From Acanthopagrus latus (taxonomy: Eukaryota; Chordata; Actinopteri; Spariformes; Sparidae), in assembly GCF_904848185.1 (NCBI RefSeq), contig NC_051057.1, forward strand, positions 4,754,230-4,818,229: a stretch of DNA of 64,000 bases, in the 5' to 3' direction. Below, piece by piece: positions 1 through 12,425 of the stretch. Made by a program: the position numbers and the translations under genes. Numbering within the stretch: the stretch's first letter is position 1; every line of letters begins with the position of its first letter. Below the pieces are notes generated by a model that saw only the letters and a program-made list of their open reading frames with translations, had not been told where the DNA came from and ran no database searches.

Positions 1-309
1 GAGGGAACCCTCTAAAGTCGGCCTGCAAAGACGGATTACTGAGAAGATGAGTCTCCATGTTCGCTGTGTTGACGTTTAATGTCCCCGACAAACTGGGAAG
101 CTCCGACACTTGAGAGTTGGCTGCATAACAGCTTTGCATTCCTACCATGACTTCAGATTTGGGATGGGATTTTTTTTTAAATTTAAAATAGGGCTGAATG
201 ATATGCAAACATATTCATATTCTGATTATTTTAACACCATTGTGATTTAAGTAATTATTTTAGTTGGAAGGCTAAATTTTGTATTTATTTTTTTTCTATA
301 ACAATAAAA

Positions 310-690
310 AAAATTCACAGCACTGGGCAGCTCCTTCAGCAACAGACCGATACCCCCAAAGTGTGTGAATGAGCGGTATCGCAGGTCCTTCCTTCCTGCT
401 GCTGTAAGACTTTACAATCAGCACTGCTCCCAGAAGCACACATCTGCATACATTTTTTATAAATACCCATATTCATTATTATTTGTAAATTCACTGCCAC
501 GCTGGTTTTTTTTGTAATTTTTGTACACTAAATGTGTTATGCATATAGGATTTTATTCTTTCTATTCTATTTCTTACCTTTATTATTTTGTTTATTTTTC
601 TCTATTGTTAATGTTTACTGTACTGCTGTCTTTTTGCTGCTGTAGTAAAGAAACGTCCCCAATTGTGGGACAATAAAGGTATACTGATTC
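310..690 (+). mobile_element. 5'-truncated LINE 3' end (Rex1/CR1/L2 group)
   Basis: From about 316 to 480 the plus strand reads as the C-terminal end of a reverse-transcriptase ORF, including the typical RYRRSFLPAAVRLYN motif (residues encoded near 382-430). It is followed by an untranslated tail ending in GTGGGACAATAAAGGTATAC and a short A-rich end, the usual 3' terminus of fish Rex1/CR1/L2-like LINEs. Only this last part is present, as expected for incomplete reverse transcription. The exact clade is not certain from this short piece. Confidence 0.75.
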
Positions 691-1413
691 TAAAAAATCA
701 ATAATTTGCTGGGGTTTGTTTCAAACAATCATGTTCTCTTATGTCAGGAGAATTAGATGAAGCACCACACAGCTTCATTTATATTATATGTTCCGACACA
801 TTTTACATTCATCATAAAAATGTAGCATCTACGATTGGGAAATTGGCCATATTGTTATACTGATAATATTATAAGTATTTGTTCAGTACTCATTAGTAAG
901 TGTTGAGCCAGAAACATTAAATCATTTTGTCAGAAATCTCTTACAACCTTTGTTAAATAATTTCTTGAGCTAATTAACCATGGGCTGTCTGTGGTAAGAG
1001 GTCTCATTAGCTCAGTCAGTAATCCATTCCTGCCTCACAGGCACAGAGTACAGTAACTTTGTGCTCAAATGAAAGTTCTTAATCCAAAAAAAAACTCTAT
1101 GGTGGCTTCTTCTATTTAACATTAACCCCAACCTGAGGGAAGGAAATAGGTCAAATCAATAAAATCTGCAGTTAGAACCAGTTTGGAAGTAGATTTCAAC
1201 AAAACCTGATAAAATGCAAACAGAGTAACCTACATTAGGAATAAAAAGAATGGAAAAATAAAATAAAAACTGAATTAAATGAAAAAACTAAATTACAAAG
1301 ATGAATAATAAAAAAGCTCCAGTATGTCACTATTCAACAACTAGCCTAACAAAATCCAAGCTAGATTTAGCCTAATAAATGTCTAAAATATGATAATATC
1401 AGTTTGTGTAGAA

Positions 1414-1588
1414 CAGTGTTCTTCAATCATGGCTCCCTGCCCCAACACAGCTGAATAAAATGAATGTGTCCTTATCAGGCTTCAGCAGAGCCTGACAATC
1501 AGCTCATCATTTAAAGGTGTGCTGGGGCAGGGAAACATCTAAAACATGCAGAGCAGAGGTCCTGGAGGAGCAGGACTGAAGAACACTG
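1414..1588. mobile_element. hAT-like palindromic MITE, 175 bp
   Basis: The ends are inverted repeats: CAGTGTTCTTCAATC at 1414 and its near-complement GACTGAAGAACACTG ending at 1588. An inner inverted pair, CTCCCTGCCCCAACACA against TGTGCTGGGGCAGGGA, follows. Flanks are GTGTAGAA (1406-1413) and GTACAGAA (1589-1596), matching at 6 of 8 positions, consistent with a decayed 8-bp hAT-type target duplication. There is no coding capacity. The sequence looks like a very common teleost repeat. Confidence 0.75.
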
Positions 1589-2618
1589 GTACAGAATGTC
1601 TCTTTGTATGTTTTAAATTACCGATTACTTGTGTTTTAATTAAATACATTTTCTCATTCTAGTATTTTTCAATTCTAAATACTGACTGATAAGCAAGTAT
1701 TTGTAATTTGTAGTAATATACCTTCAAATGTATTGGTGCCCATCTCTGATTTTCAGTTAAAACATGTTTAACTGATTAAATTCTCAACTGTGATTACTCA
1801 TTTAATTAGTAGTCATCAACACCCCTAATAGAGGTATGGGTACATTAATGTCTGCTTGATTGGATATCTGCCCTGTAGGTTGCTTACTTGTTCTTCCCAC
1901 AGTGGTTCCACTTTGACTTCCCCTCTCTTTGAACATACTTGGATTTTTTTTTTTTTTTTTCCTGGACTCAGTAACATTGTTACTTCTAAATGAAAATGAA
2001 AAGTAACAGGTGCAAGCCACAAGTGAATCATTACTTTGTCAGACTCGTTCTGCAACAGTTCCAGCACAGGGCAGCAGGGAGAGACGGTCTGAAGGTGCAG
2101 CCTGTTAGCACTTGGCATTTCGTGGATGTAGCTTTAATAGGGGCACAGCTAAGAATCCGATAAGCTTGTTAATGACTTTCACTGTAACGTACGTAGTTTA
2201 CAGCGAGATACCGGTTGCCGGTATAGAGCCACAGCACCATCAAAAGACGACGTTAGATCATTGGACCGAGGCAAACAAGTCATGGCATTTTCCCGTACAT
2301 TTGAGCATGGGTTGTGTAACTGGCTGAAACCAGCGGCCGAACTTTAGCTGCTGGCAGGTTAACTGGCGAGCTTAACGTTATATACGTTAGCCAACTAGCA
2401 TATGTTAGCAATAGCGGTCCTGCCTTTTGAGGACAGCTTGTGATAGGAAACACCGCGTACTATTAACTAGCTATACATTTACACTTTAAAAAAATCATAA
2501 CTTTAGCCAACTGAGCTATAAAACATTAACTTGCTCCTGAAAAGCACACGTCTAAGTTGAGCAAGTTTTGAGCTAGCTTAGTTAGCTTCAAAAGGTAACT
2601 GTTACTGATGTACATTAC

Positions 2619-3413
2619 CGTCGTCTGGGCGTTTATTCTTAGCCGTCTTTGACGTCTCTCCTCCTCTACGGCAAGCTCGATTTTGTCAAGCTGCCCTCGG
2701 ACTTTCTCCCGTTGGTGGAAATGGAAAGCTGGGTGTAGAGAGGCCATGGTGAAAAGCAGCGCCAACTGTTCCAGAGGTCCTGCCGCTGCGTCGTTAGAGG
2801 AGAAGCCGCAGGTCTGCTCTGACCGCCCGTACACATTCCCGTCCTGACACGGTGGATGGGACGGGTGGTGGTGAGTGTCCCTGAATGGAGGAAGCGAGTA
2901 CTCGTAATTCTTGTAGAACAAGGCCGGGTCTACATGGCTCAGTATCCGAAAGAGTATTCCAGCACATTCCCTGCTGTCAGACCCGAGGAGGGACAGGCAG
3001 ACCAGGAGTTTGGACATAACCACTGGGTCGATCACATCCGTTAAAATTCCCAAATCGCTCGGACTATTTGCCCGAAACTCGAAGTCCCGTAAAACATGGT
3101 AATCTTTTCGAGCGAGATCCTCCAAGTAAGATCCCAAAAAGCGGAGCTCCAGGGGTTGGCACATATGTAGCAGCCCGCACATGAACTCGATCCGCTTAGC
3201 GGGGTTTAGATGTAGGCCGAACCACTCGAAAACAGTCTCCTTGTCCAGCTGGGATGGGTGCACATACGGTCCCGGAGACTCGTCCACTCGGTCCGACACC
3301 GAGGAGGGAGGCACGGTCCTGGGAATATGTTCCGACTGATCCAATGAATCGTCCTCGGCCGTTTCGTCGCCTCCTTCCTCGCCCGTTTTCATCGGTAGCT
3401 TCATTTTCAGCAT
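2619..3413 (-). CDS. zcchc2: zcchc2 first coding exon (zinc finger CCHC domain-containing protein 2, N-terminus)
   Basis: This 265-codon open exon on the minus strand starts MLKMKLPMK, almost the same as the start of vertebrate ZCCHC2 as I recall it. The conserved core lies at residues 63-117: EWFGL, RIEFMCGLL, PLELRFLGSYLEDLARKDY and RANS. A second conserved block, LLFTMASLHPAFHFHQR, lies at about 219-235. Between them is a low-complexity stretch with HHHPSHPP (181-188). The exon ends in frame (phase 0) at a good donor, ACG|gtaatg. An in-frame ATG 15 codons upstream (3458) would add an unrelated leader; I chose 3413 because it matches the family start. The PX domain and the C-terminal CCHC knuckle that name the family would lie on later exons outside the window. 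The function is poorly known; the CCHC knuckle suggests nucleic-acid binding and the PX domain phosphoinositide binding. Confidence 0.9.
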
Positions 3414-3700
3414 TATCAGCGCTGCGAGAGAGCCTTCAAAGTGTAAATAACGGACCACTACACATTATTGACAACTTACACCGTTTCGTAACGTTGAAAA
3501 TAGAGGCGAACTGTCAGTCATGTATCAGTGTTTTTACTATTAGCTAATTATCCGACGCTGCGACGGGGCTGGAGCTCCTTCCCTACGTTGGATTCTTCTT
3601 CTACTCCTCATTTCCGGGAGCGTGGCTGTGCTCGGTCAGCACGGTGCTGCCACCGTGCGACTGTCAGCGGACCTGCTGCAGCCTGCAGGAGGCTATATAA
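3414..3700 (-). promoter_or_regulatory. Probable zcchc2 5' UTR/promoter region, CpG-dense
   Basis: This lies directly upstream of the zcchc2 start codon. CpG dinucleotides are frequent here and across exon 1, unlike the AT-rich flanks, as expected for a CpG-island promoter. A TATATAA sequence at 3694-3700 lies on the plus strand, so it would point away from zcchc2. The transcription start cannot be placed from sequence alone. Confidence 0.4.
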
Positions 3701-4344
3701 ATCAAACTGATCATGTAGGCTGGACTGCTATTTATATCTTTGTTCCAGCTGTCCCTCGGATCTTTTTAACCACTGGGTCACTACACTGCAGTGAGCTTAA
3801 TACCCCTCCAGCAATTTACTACACCGTTTTCAAACAGGATGTAACTTGGCTACCTCTGGCTAGTGTGCTCTTCTGTAGCCCAGTTAGTCTGTTAAAATAT
3901 TTTGTGTTTTCAGACGTGTTTATTTTTAATTGTAAATTCAGTTGTATAAGCTGCATAGTAGTATAGAGACTGGTTTTCATATCAGCAAGCCTACATGTAT
4001 ACACACTCTTTTTTTACTCATTTCTGACATTTGCAATCTTCATTTTGTGTCCAGCTATCCAGGGAGCACTACTCAGCCCAGACTCTCTCAAAATATCACC
4101 ACCAAACTGGCGCTAATACAATATGAATGTCAGGTACGCTCCATGGAGTGACTACAAGCTGTAAGTCTGTATTCGGATGCTGCTCAGATACGATATTGCT
4201 CTTTTTGAACCATCTATTTTAGTGTAATGGTGAAAACCAGGTCGGTACAAAAATTCTTTCAAGTATTGCAGACACACTTGTTTTCTCCTTAGTTTTGTCT
4301 CTAACACCTGTCTATCTGTTTCTCTCGAGGTGTAAATGATCCAG

Positions 4345-4934
4345 GACACCTTTTTTCAGGTGGTATCGCTGGTTAATCCAGCCAAAGAGATCATTCTGTC
4401 CAAAGTTCCTCCGTTCATTAGTGATGAAATGTTGCACTGGCGAGACATGGACAGTTAACATCCAGTCAGGCTGATACCTCTGGGCTGTAAATCTCAACAC
4501 CAGAAACATGTTGTCTCCTTCAGAAGGCAAAATCTTCATGATTCTGAAGAACAACACTGAAGAGTTAAACTTGATGTTGAAGTTCAGGGTGGATGACTTT
4601 AATTATACTGTTTATGCGTCTTCTGAGAGGATGAAGTGTTTTGGCTGTGGAGTGGAGGGACACCTCATTTGGACCTGTCCACAGAAAAAGGATGCTTGTA
4701 CAAGTAATGGTGAGACTGCAGCACCAGGTCCAGAACAAGAACTCACAGCAGACTGAGCATCAAGGGGATGCTGGTTCAGGTTCTGTTGGTTCACAGGCTG
4801 GTGGTTCAGGTGCGATCGGCACAGTTTTTGATGATAATGGTGCTGCTGAGCTGGGTTCCATTGATTCAGGTACAGCTGGTCAAGTTTCTATTGATTCAGG
4901 TGCTGTTGTGGAGGTGACTGATCAGTCACACTGA
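4345..4934 (+). pseudogene. Tx1-LINE ORF1 (gag-like) remnant
   Basis: Across three frames the sequence reads as an ORF1 C-terminal half: a segment with ILSKVPPFISDE (about 4390-4430), a PLGCK...KHVVSFRRQ segment (4475-4530), then an open stretch from 4508 containing CFGCGVEGHLIWTCP (4638-4682), a C-x2-C-x4-H-x4-C zinc knuckle. A Gly/Ser/Ala-rich tail follows to 4934. At least one stop and frame changes disrupt it. The knuckle is expected to bind element RNA. Confidence 0.75.
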
Positions 4935-5099
4935 CAGTATTAACAGAGACACAGTGGACACACACACTGAAACTAAGGAATGTCCTCTGGAGGAGGAAGG
5001 TGACACGTTGGTTGATGAAACCTCCATGAAGATGAAAGTGAGCAGTGGCGTGTGTCAGCCTTCTGGGAAAGTGAAGAAAGTGTCTCTTCACAGTGACTA

Positions 5100-6870
5100 T
5101 GCTATGGGAGACAGAAGAATAGGCAGCTTGAATATAAATGGAGCAAGGGATGATGAGAAAAGGGCTTCAACTTCAAAGAAACTTTTGTCTTTTTTAGGAA
5201 AAAATACCAAAGTATGAAATTTGAGTTTGTGTCTTTACAACAGTGGTGGGATTTTGGTAAAGTCCAAATGGTGCAACTCTGTCAGCAGTACACTCAGAAT
5301 GTCAAGAAGGGTCTGGAGTCTGAAGTGGAGGAACTCTGAGACCTATCTGGGGCCACCGGAGACCTGAACCATACTGAGACACTGAGAGCTAAAAAGTCTC
5401 TTTTAGCCAACTTGCTGGGTGTCTCAGCTCAGGGGATTCTGGTTTGGTCCTGCTTCCAGACTGTAGCCCAGATGGATGCTCCATCCATCCATGCACTTCT
5501 TCTTTGGTCTGGAGCGTAAGAATGGACAGAAAGTCCAGTGCCCAGTGTCAGACAGTTTAAGGTTTGACACTGGGCAGGTGCTGACTGATCACACTGCAAT
5601 CCAAAAACATGCTGTCACCTTTTACCGTGAGCTGGTCAAATGTGAGTGCAGACAGGAGCAGGCAGCATTTCACAGCATCTACACTGGACTTCCTCAGGCT
5701 GAGCAGCAGAGTAGCAGAGTAGCAGCTCTCTCCTCTGATGAGCTCTATGCTGCTCTGCAGAGCATGCAGAGTGGGAAAGCTCCAGGAATAGACGGCCTAC
5801 CTGTTTACTTTAACAAGTGTTTCTGGTCGGTGGTGGGAAGGGATCTGCTTTCATTTCTGAGTGACAGTCTCACCGCTGAGCTGCAGGAGGGCGTTCCTGA
5901 CCTTACAGCCTAAGAAAGGTGACCTGCAGCTCATTAAAAACTGGAGGCCTGTGTCGCTGCTCTGCTCCGACAATAAGCTCCTTTCCAAGGTGTTGGCGAC
6001 CAGGCCGAGCAGTGATTCAGTGTGATCAGACCTACTGCACCTCAGGCAGGATGATATCTGATAATATCTTTTTAATTTGTGACATTTTAGATATCAGTAA
6101 GATGTTTGGCCTCAAAGCTGGCATCATATCAACTGATCGAGAAAAAGCTTTCGATCGTGTCAAACGTGAATATTTATGGATTACGTTGAGTTCTTTTGGT
6201 TTTAGTCCTGGTTTTATTGGTAAGATTAAGGTTTCATATTGTGACATTCAGTGCATCCTGAAGATAAATGATGGTTTGAGCACATTTCATGTTCAGAGGG
6301 GAGTTAGACAAGGCTGCACCCTCTCTGGCATGTTATACTCTTTAGCAATTGAGACTTTGTTGCGCAAACTTTAAAATTGTCAGCCTATGCAGATGACGTG
6401 GTCATCCTGGCGGACAGCCAGCAGGATACTGATGTGTTGGTAAGAGATGTCATCCAGTTCGGCTCAATACTCTCAGCTCTCAGTGTTGGTGGAGTGGAGA
6501 GGAAGCTTAGTTTGCCTGGGGGGTCGATCTAGAAGACGAGGGGCTGAAATATTTAGGAGTGTTTCGGTAATCCTTCGTTTGCTCTTAACTGGGAGAATGT
6601 TCCCGAAAAAGTTAAAGGCCATTTAGTAAGGTGGAAATGGAAGAAAACTAAAATGTCATACAGAGGTCGAGTGCTCATGACCAACAATTTAGTATCGTCC
6701 ACTTTATGGCATCGCCTGTCATGTGTTGACCCCCCCACCTGATCTGCTGTCAAAGATCCAGGCTCTTCTTGTGGACTTCTTCAGGGACACATTACACTGG
6801 GTGCCTCAGAGTGTGCTGTATCTGCTGAGGACTGACGGAGGAAGGCACCGATCCACCTGATTAGCAGAAG
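5100..6870 (+). pseudogene. Tx1-LINE ORF2 remnant (endonuclease start, reverse transcriptase)
   Basis: The endonuclease begins at about 5117 with the typical SLNINGARDD motif, but only some 33 codons survive before the frame breaks at 5216; the catalytic core is absent. The linker resumes near 5340 and the RT from 5476, with KAPGIDGLPVYF (5779-5813), KNWRPVSLLCSDNKLLSKVLA (frameshifted, 5937-6000), the D-containing STDREKAFDRV (about 6128-6160), GVRQGCTLSGMLY (6301-6340) and YADDVVILAD (6387-6416). Frameshifts occur near 5910 and 6375 and further stops follow 6520. It is not functional. Confidence 0.8.
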
Positions 6871-7060
6871 GAACAGAATAGAGCCAGCCGTGGATGATGA
6901 TGATGATGCTGTTTTTGTTTTTGTAAAAATGCTGAAAGCCCGTTTGAAAATAGATTTGAATTATTATAGAATGATGAAAGATCTGGAAACATTTTACAGT
7001 GTGTGGTGTTATAAACATGTGCTCTGCTGTGTTTTTTATTGTGGTTTTAGAATATATTGA

Positions 7061-8214
7061 ATTTTTAATAAGGTATTCTTAAAACTCAGAATTCTCTCTA
7101 TTCATCTCTATTGATCTCTCTATTTCTTTCTCTATTATAGAAGCTTATCTACATTCTTGCATATTTTATAAGGTAGGTTTTTCACTCACTTTCACTTGGG
7201 CAACACTGCCCTCTGAAGACCAAACCTGACAGTTACACAGAAAGGGAAACCCGACTGTGTAAATGTGGCTGGTTGGTGCAGCTTTACTTCCTCTGTGTTT
7301 GCTTAGTTTGGATCAAACAAGTCAAACAGCCGCATCCTTTCTGCAGAGCACATGACCCGCAGCTCGCCAAGACACATGAGGTCGGATTTGTAAAGATAAG
7401 ACGACCATTGAGTCCCACACTGAGCATGACCCTGTGTGACATAAAGAGCTCTACTCCAACAAAGTGAGATCAGATTTATAGACTGAAGGGTCATAGTCAT
7501 AATTAGCGTCTGGTTTTTCATTAGTTTTAATGAGACTGTCTAGGGCTGTACAGTAAAAGCTGTGAGGAGCAGCCTTTTTACACACTCTGTGCCAAAGTTT
7601 AATTGTTTAATTTGTCCATGTCATGGGATGGTTTTATTATCCGTTCTGAAATTCATTGCAGAAGAACAGTGAATGAGAGCGTAGAGTTAAAAAATACTGG
7701 TAGTACATAATTTTCTCTGGATTTATACAGTCAGGAACAAATGTGAATAGTCCTCTGATGGACCATGATTTAAGTTCTGGACAATTACTCCACCTACATT
7801 CAGAACAAGTCTTTCAAAAATACAGCATGTACATTTAGTAGAACAGTGAGTCTATTTAAGATGACTTAATGCGTTACAAGGGGACCCTGCATCCCAGACT
7901 GAACTGGACTGACACTTCCCTCAGACTCCCTCTGCAATAAACACAGTGTTCGAAGCTAACATAGTCCTCTGCGCCCTGTCTTCCTTCCAGCCTCATGTGG
8001 TCTGAGTGAAGAGGAAGTAAGAGCACATATTTGGACATGTTTTTTTTTGTTGTTTGTTTTTCAGTCGTATATTTTCGCTTATTTATTTTCTGTGCTCTCA
8101 AAGGCCTTGGCAACAATAAAAACGAACCCAAGCCAAGCACTGCGGGAAGAGAGCCACACTGATCTTCACTGTGCTGCTCCAACAGGGGGCAATGGCAGTT
8201 CACTGTTATGTATG

Positions 8215-8246
<32 letters not shown>

Positions 8247-9995
8247 GGGTTAGGAAGTTACCTCTTCTGTCACTGATGGGTAACCTGATGGTGGTTCTTG
8301 ACAGTAGTGGAATGTAATGAATACATTTACACAAATACTGCATATAAGTACAAATTTGACATAAGTGTGCTACACCTGATTCATTTTTCTTTACTTGTAC
8401 TCCACTGCAGTTGTGAGTAAGTACTCTACATTTCACTCCACGGTATTATTTTGGCAGTCTAGTTACTTGTTAGTCTAGTTACAAATTAAAGTTGCTGTCA
8501 GCGTGGTCGACGTTTTAGCTGACTGTCCATTCTGCCGGTAGCAATCCCCTCCCTGCTCTCTAAGTCACAACACCGGCAGGCCTCCTTTCTTCTTTTTTTT
8601 TTTTTCAAGGCAACTCTCTTTGCCTCTTCTTTTCTTCAAGGATTTTTCTTCGCTCTGCATATTTGGTAGTATAAGCCGTCACCATGAGCGCTGGAATTGG
8701 TAGTTTTCCACCATGGCTGGAGGACCCTGCTGTCATTGTGCCGGGATTGCCTCTATTGAGTTCTGATTGGATAAAGTGAGTAAGGCTACCAGATTTCAGA
8801 TTCAGCGGCTAATATCAGCCCAAAGCGCACACCTGACATCACATTCGGTAGCCCTTTTGGACTGAGGTACATTTGTCAACAAAGTTGTTTATTGATGTTT
8901 CCTTAGGATATACAGGCCCAAGGGGAGTGAAGTGAGTCACGGATGCATACCGTTTTCTAATCAATATTACTCAGAAGACATGGAGGATTAATACACATGT
9001 TGTGCTTTAGTAAGTATTTTACAGCAGCAGGATGGTGTTTATGGGGTTGAGTCAAAGTTCATGGCGATGAAGGAACGTGTCACCTCGGACAGCGTTGGGA
9101 CTCACTGATGGGTTTTTAATAGTTTTTAGATGCAAGAACTTTTAAATGCTCGGTCATCTACAGGGCGTCCTCAGAGTCACTTTAGGATGGCTACCAAATT
9201 ATAATTAAGTAAATCAATTACTGTTTAAGATACATTTAAAATAAACCACAATAACAACACCATGATGGTCTACAAGCTACAAGCTAACTTAACCATACCC
9301 TATAAATCACTGTGCAGTACCTATTCATTTCTAAAACATATTGGACAGTTTTCTGTATTATTTTCCAAAGACTATTTTTTTTTTAAAGTTATCGAACAGA
9401 ATCTGAAATATTCTCTAATGCACCTGACATTAGCCATGATTCAACTGCTGATGACTTGTTTACGTGTGTCTATAGGGCACCCTAGTGGTTATTGCAGGCC
9501 CAGGTTCATATGAAGCAGATTTTTGCAGTCGATGTAGTAAGGGCTCCCTGCTGTGTGTCTCTGTCAGTAATGGGTCCTTGGTCAGAAAGCAGTTGCAGAC
9601 CCCAACTCTAAACTCTTATGGAAGGGTGCATAAGGGGTACATTGGATCATTACTCTGACACAGTTTCTGTCCTCAGACTCTCACCAAGCTGAGCAAAATG
9701 TGCAGAATTGTTTTGGTTATTTTGTTTCATCTCTGAACAACAATGGTACAGAGTAATACAATATATCATATGCGGTTGGGTACATATGCAATACTTGTAA
9801 GGATCTATTTGAGTCCTTTCATGGAATTTGAAATCAAATATAGAATAAGTGTGTGTGTATGTGTGTGTGTATATATACAGTGTTTCTATATATAATATAC
9901 ACACACACACTGTATATCCTTTTTTAATCTATCAACTACAGCAAAACAGATTAAAGTCAGCTACAAATCCTCTTCTACTTAAAAGGTACTGTATA
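7061..9995. other. Intergenic stretch, no gene seen
   Basis: I see no conserved coding segment or RNA gene here. It contains a TGTA microsatellite (8207-8244), a short TG/TA-rich patch (about 9848-9912) and scattered poly-T. Short open frames are not supported by codon bias or homology I can recognise. Confidence 0.5.
8207..8244. repeat. (TATG)n microsatellite
   Basis: About nine uninterrupted copies of a tetranucleotide TATG. Confidence 0.95.
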
Positions 9996-10433
9996 TTAAA
10001 GGGTAACTCCACCAATTTTACACATTAAAGTGTGTTTACAGGTCTTAGGAGCACTACTGTATATGTGAAACACTAGTATCAAGTCTTTTGTGGATCCAGA
10101 GGAAACTGAATGTAATCTGATAATTTGCCTGCAGTGATGCCATTCACAGTTGCATTGTGGGTAATTTAGGTGCCAGGTTTTGAGAAGAAGAGGAATACAT
10201 GAAGTAAAAAAGTCGATATCTCTGTTCTGCTGTATTGATTTTTACCATTTGTTTTTATACTTTCCACAATGAGTACAACAGTGTTATGGGAATGAATGTT
10301 AGAACAGTTGTCTGCTTTTCAAATCGTGGCGCATACATTACCCAAAATGCAATTTAGCCACTTGCAGCACAACTGGTGGCAGTTTATCGGAATACATGCA
10401 ACTTCATCTAAAATTGGTTGAGTCACTCTTTAA
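9996..10433. mobile_element. MITE, 438 bp, with ~24-bp terminal inverted repeats
   Basis: The left end reads TTAAAGGGTAACTCCACCAA and the right end is its near-complement (TTGGTTGAGTCACTCTTTAA, ending 10433). There is no transposase. The flanks do not give a clean target duplication (ACTGTATA against CGTATAAT). The ends resemble those of the shorter MITE at 55318-55573 (TTAAAG start), so the two may be related families. Confidence 0.7.
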
Positions 10434-12310
10434 CGTATAATAGAACATGAAAACACTTCTTCAATCATAACATTTTGATTTTGACCTGTCATTTAGACAC
10501 AAATGACATAAATGCCAATCAAATATGTGCATTTGGGCCTATTATAATCACTTTTGAGGCTGATTCATTACTTACACATCACAGAGGTCCAACACGAGCC
10601 ACAGATGCTATTTCATCTCTTCCCACAAAGGGATTCTGAAACCTGTAATTTAATTAAACTCCTGCGCAGCTGCAGTGAAAACATGCTGGCTGTTAAACCA
10701 CAGCCCTGCTCCAGTTTATGGTATGGCTACTGATCATGGCTTCAACTATCCACACGCAATCTCATCATTTCAAAATAAGAGCGTGCTGCTGGTCACATGT
10801 CATGAGCCTGTGTGCTATCCTAGCCTATTGCTGTCCCATTACAAACCTCAAAGTGACTGAAAATCTTCTAAACTCGCTTAACTCTACATTTTTTAATGGC
10901 AGATGGTAACAATGATTCAATATGATTAACACTTACAATCAAACACCAATGCCTTTTCACACTGTGGTGTGTCCACACATCGGATGTGCGTATGTGTGTA
11001 AATCCTCTTTGGATCCACATTGGTCTCTGTAGTGTCACATTCTGTGGTAAAGCTGGCCACGATTTATGAAGGCTGCCCTGCCACTCCCACCACTCCCTCT
11101 GCCAACCAGTGGGAGGACTGTCACAAGTCAGGGCTTCTCTCTCTTCACTTTCTCCTTGCAAAGTGGCATTCATCACTGTCCGCCTGCAGCTGGAAGAGAA
11201 AGGTAAGGCCCTGTCATCACTTCTTTACTGCACGAGCTATTATGTGATGGGATTTTACGGGGGGTAAGTGTGCCTTATCTGATCTGTTCAGGCTCAGATC
11301 ACGTTTTGTGATCATTTTGAGATCGCACTCATCCATTTCAAAGTGGGGTAGGCAGTGTTTGAAAAGCATTAATCGGTTCTTTTTAAGAGAATATCCCTGA
11401 TCTCTGTTCTTGCTGGTGGTTGTTTGTTGCTTAGGTACTGGTTGATGTTTCACTTACCACTTAATCTGCAGCTGTACATGGTATTTGTGCATTCATGTAT
11501 CATCGCTATTTTTTTAGTCGCCTATTCCAAATTTGATGTTACCAAGGAATGAGTTTGGTTTGGCCAGCAGTGACCATCCATCAGGACAATGAGAAGACAA
11601 GCTAAATATACAGTATAACTGCATACATGCACCTCTGTGATTATGGGTCACAGAGGTCTTCTGCCTCAGCACAGCACAACGCAGTGCACCAGCCTCTCTC
11701 TGAGTTATGCTGTCAGCTAAGCCTGTAGCCTTAAATAACTTGGTCTTCCATTCTAATTACTGTATGCTCAACTCCTGAATGAACTCAAAATGTTGGAGAA
11801 GGTATGTGGGCCGGTGTTCAAGGTAGTAAAGGCAGAGATGTTAGTTCAAGATCAATTCATCAGTAAATGTCATAAAAGTGTAAGCTTCGGAGGAAGTCAT
11901 CCAATTATCTGTAATCAAGAGCTTTTACATGACAGCTAAAACATTTGGCTCACTGTAGTTTTGTTTCTGCTTTAAATAGGAGTTATTCATTCCTTTAAAA
12001 AGGTTTATGAAAAAGTTCTGAATTTTCAGCTTAACTTAATCCCTAAGCAAAATATCTACTCTCACTCAGTTCAGACACAGCCTCTCATGCTCTGGTATGA
12101 GCATAGCTTATGCAGGCTAATGTCAGCTGATGTTAGGAAACTTATAAGCATAATTTCCCCCTACCCCTATTTAACCATCTAGATTATATTGATGTGAGTT
12201 GCAGAGTTGTAGAAGTATCAGCTGTAGAGATGTCTCCCTTTGGCTGAATATAATGGAACTAGATGGCGCTAAAAAATAAAACAAAAATAAAAAAGATTAG
12301 ATTAGATTAG

Positions 12311-12425
<115 letters not shown>

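Larger units (their letters stand above)
1..2518. other. Left flank: probable zcchc2 intron 1
   Basis: Downstream of the zcchc2 exon 1 donor on the minus strand, so presumably its first intron. I see no conserved exon on either strand. It contains a LINE 3' end (about 310-690) and a hAT-like MITE (1414-1588), described separately. The remainder is AT-rich sequence with short poly-T runs, e.g. near 1945. The assignment as intron is inference from the open donor at 2618. Confidence 0.5.
4340..7060 (+). mobile_element. Degenerate Tx1-clade (L1-Tx1) LINE
   Basis: Two decayed reading frames lie in the order ORF1 then ORF2 on the plus strand. ORF1 ends with a CCHC knuckle. ORF2 keeps the start of an apurinic endonuclease domain, a reverse transcriptase with fingers, a YADD box, and a C-terminal region reading to about 7030. 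Both are broken by stops and frameshifts, and most of the endonuclease is missing, so the copy is dead. The ORF1 CCHC knuckle together with an AP endonuclease and L1-like RT fits the Tx1 group found in fish and frogs. Boundaries are approximate; I did not find a target duplication. Confidence 0.8.
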
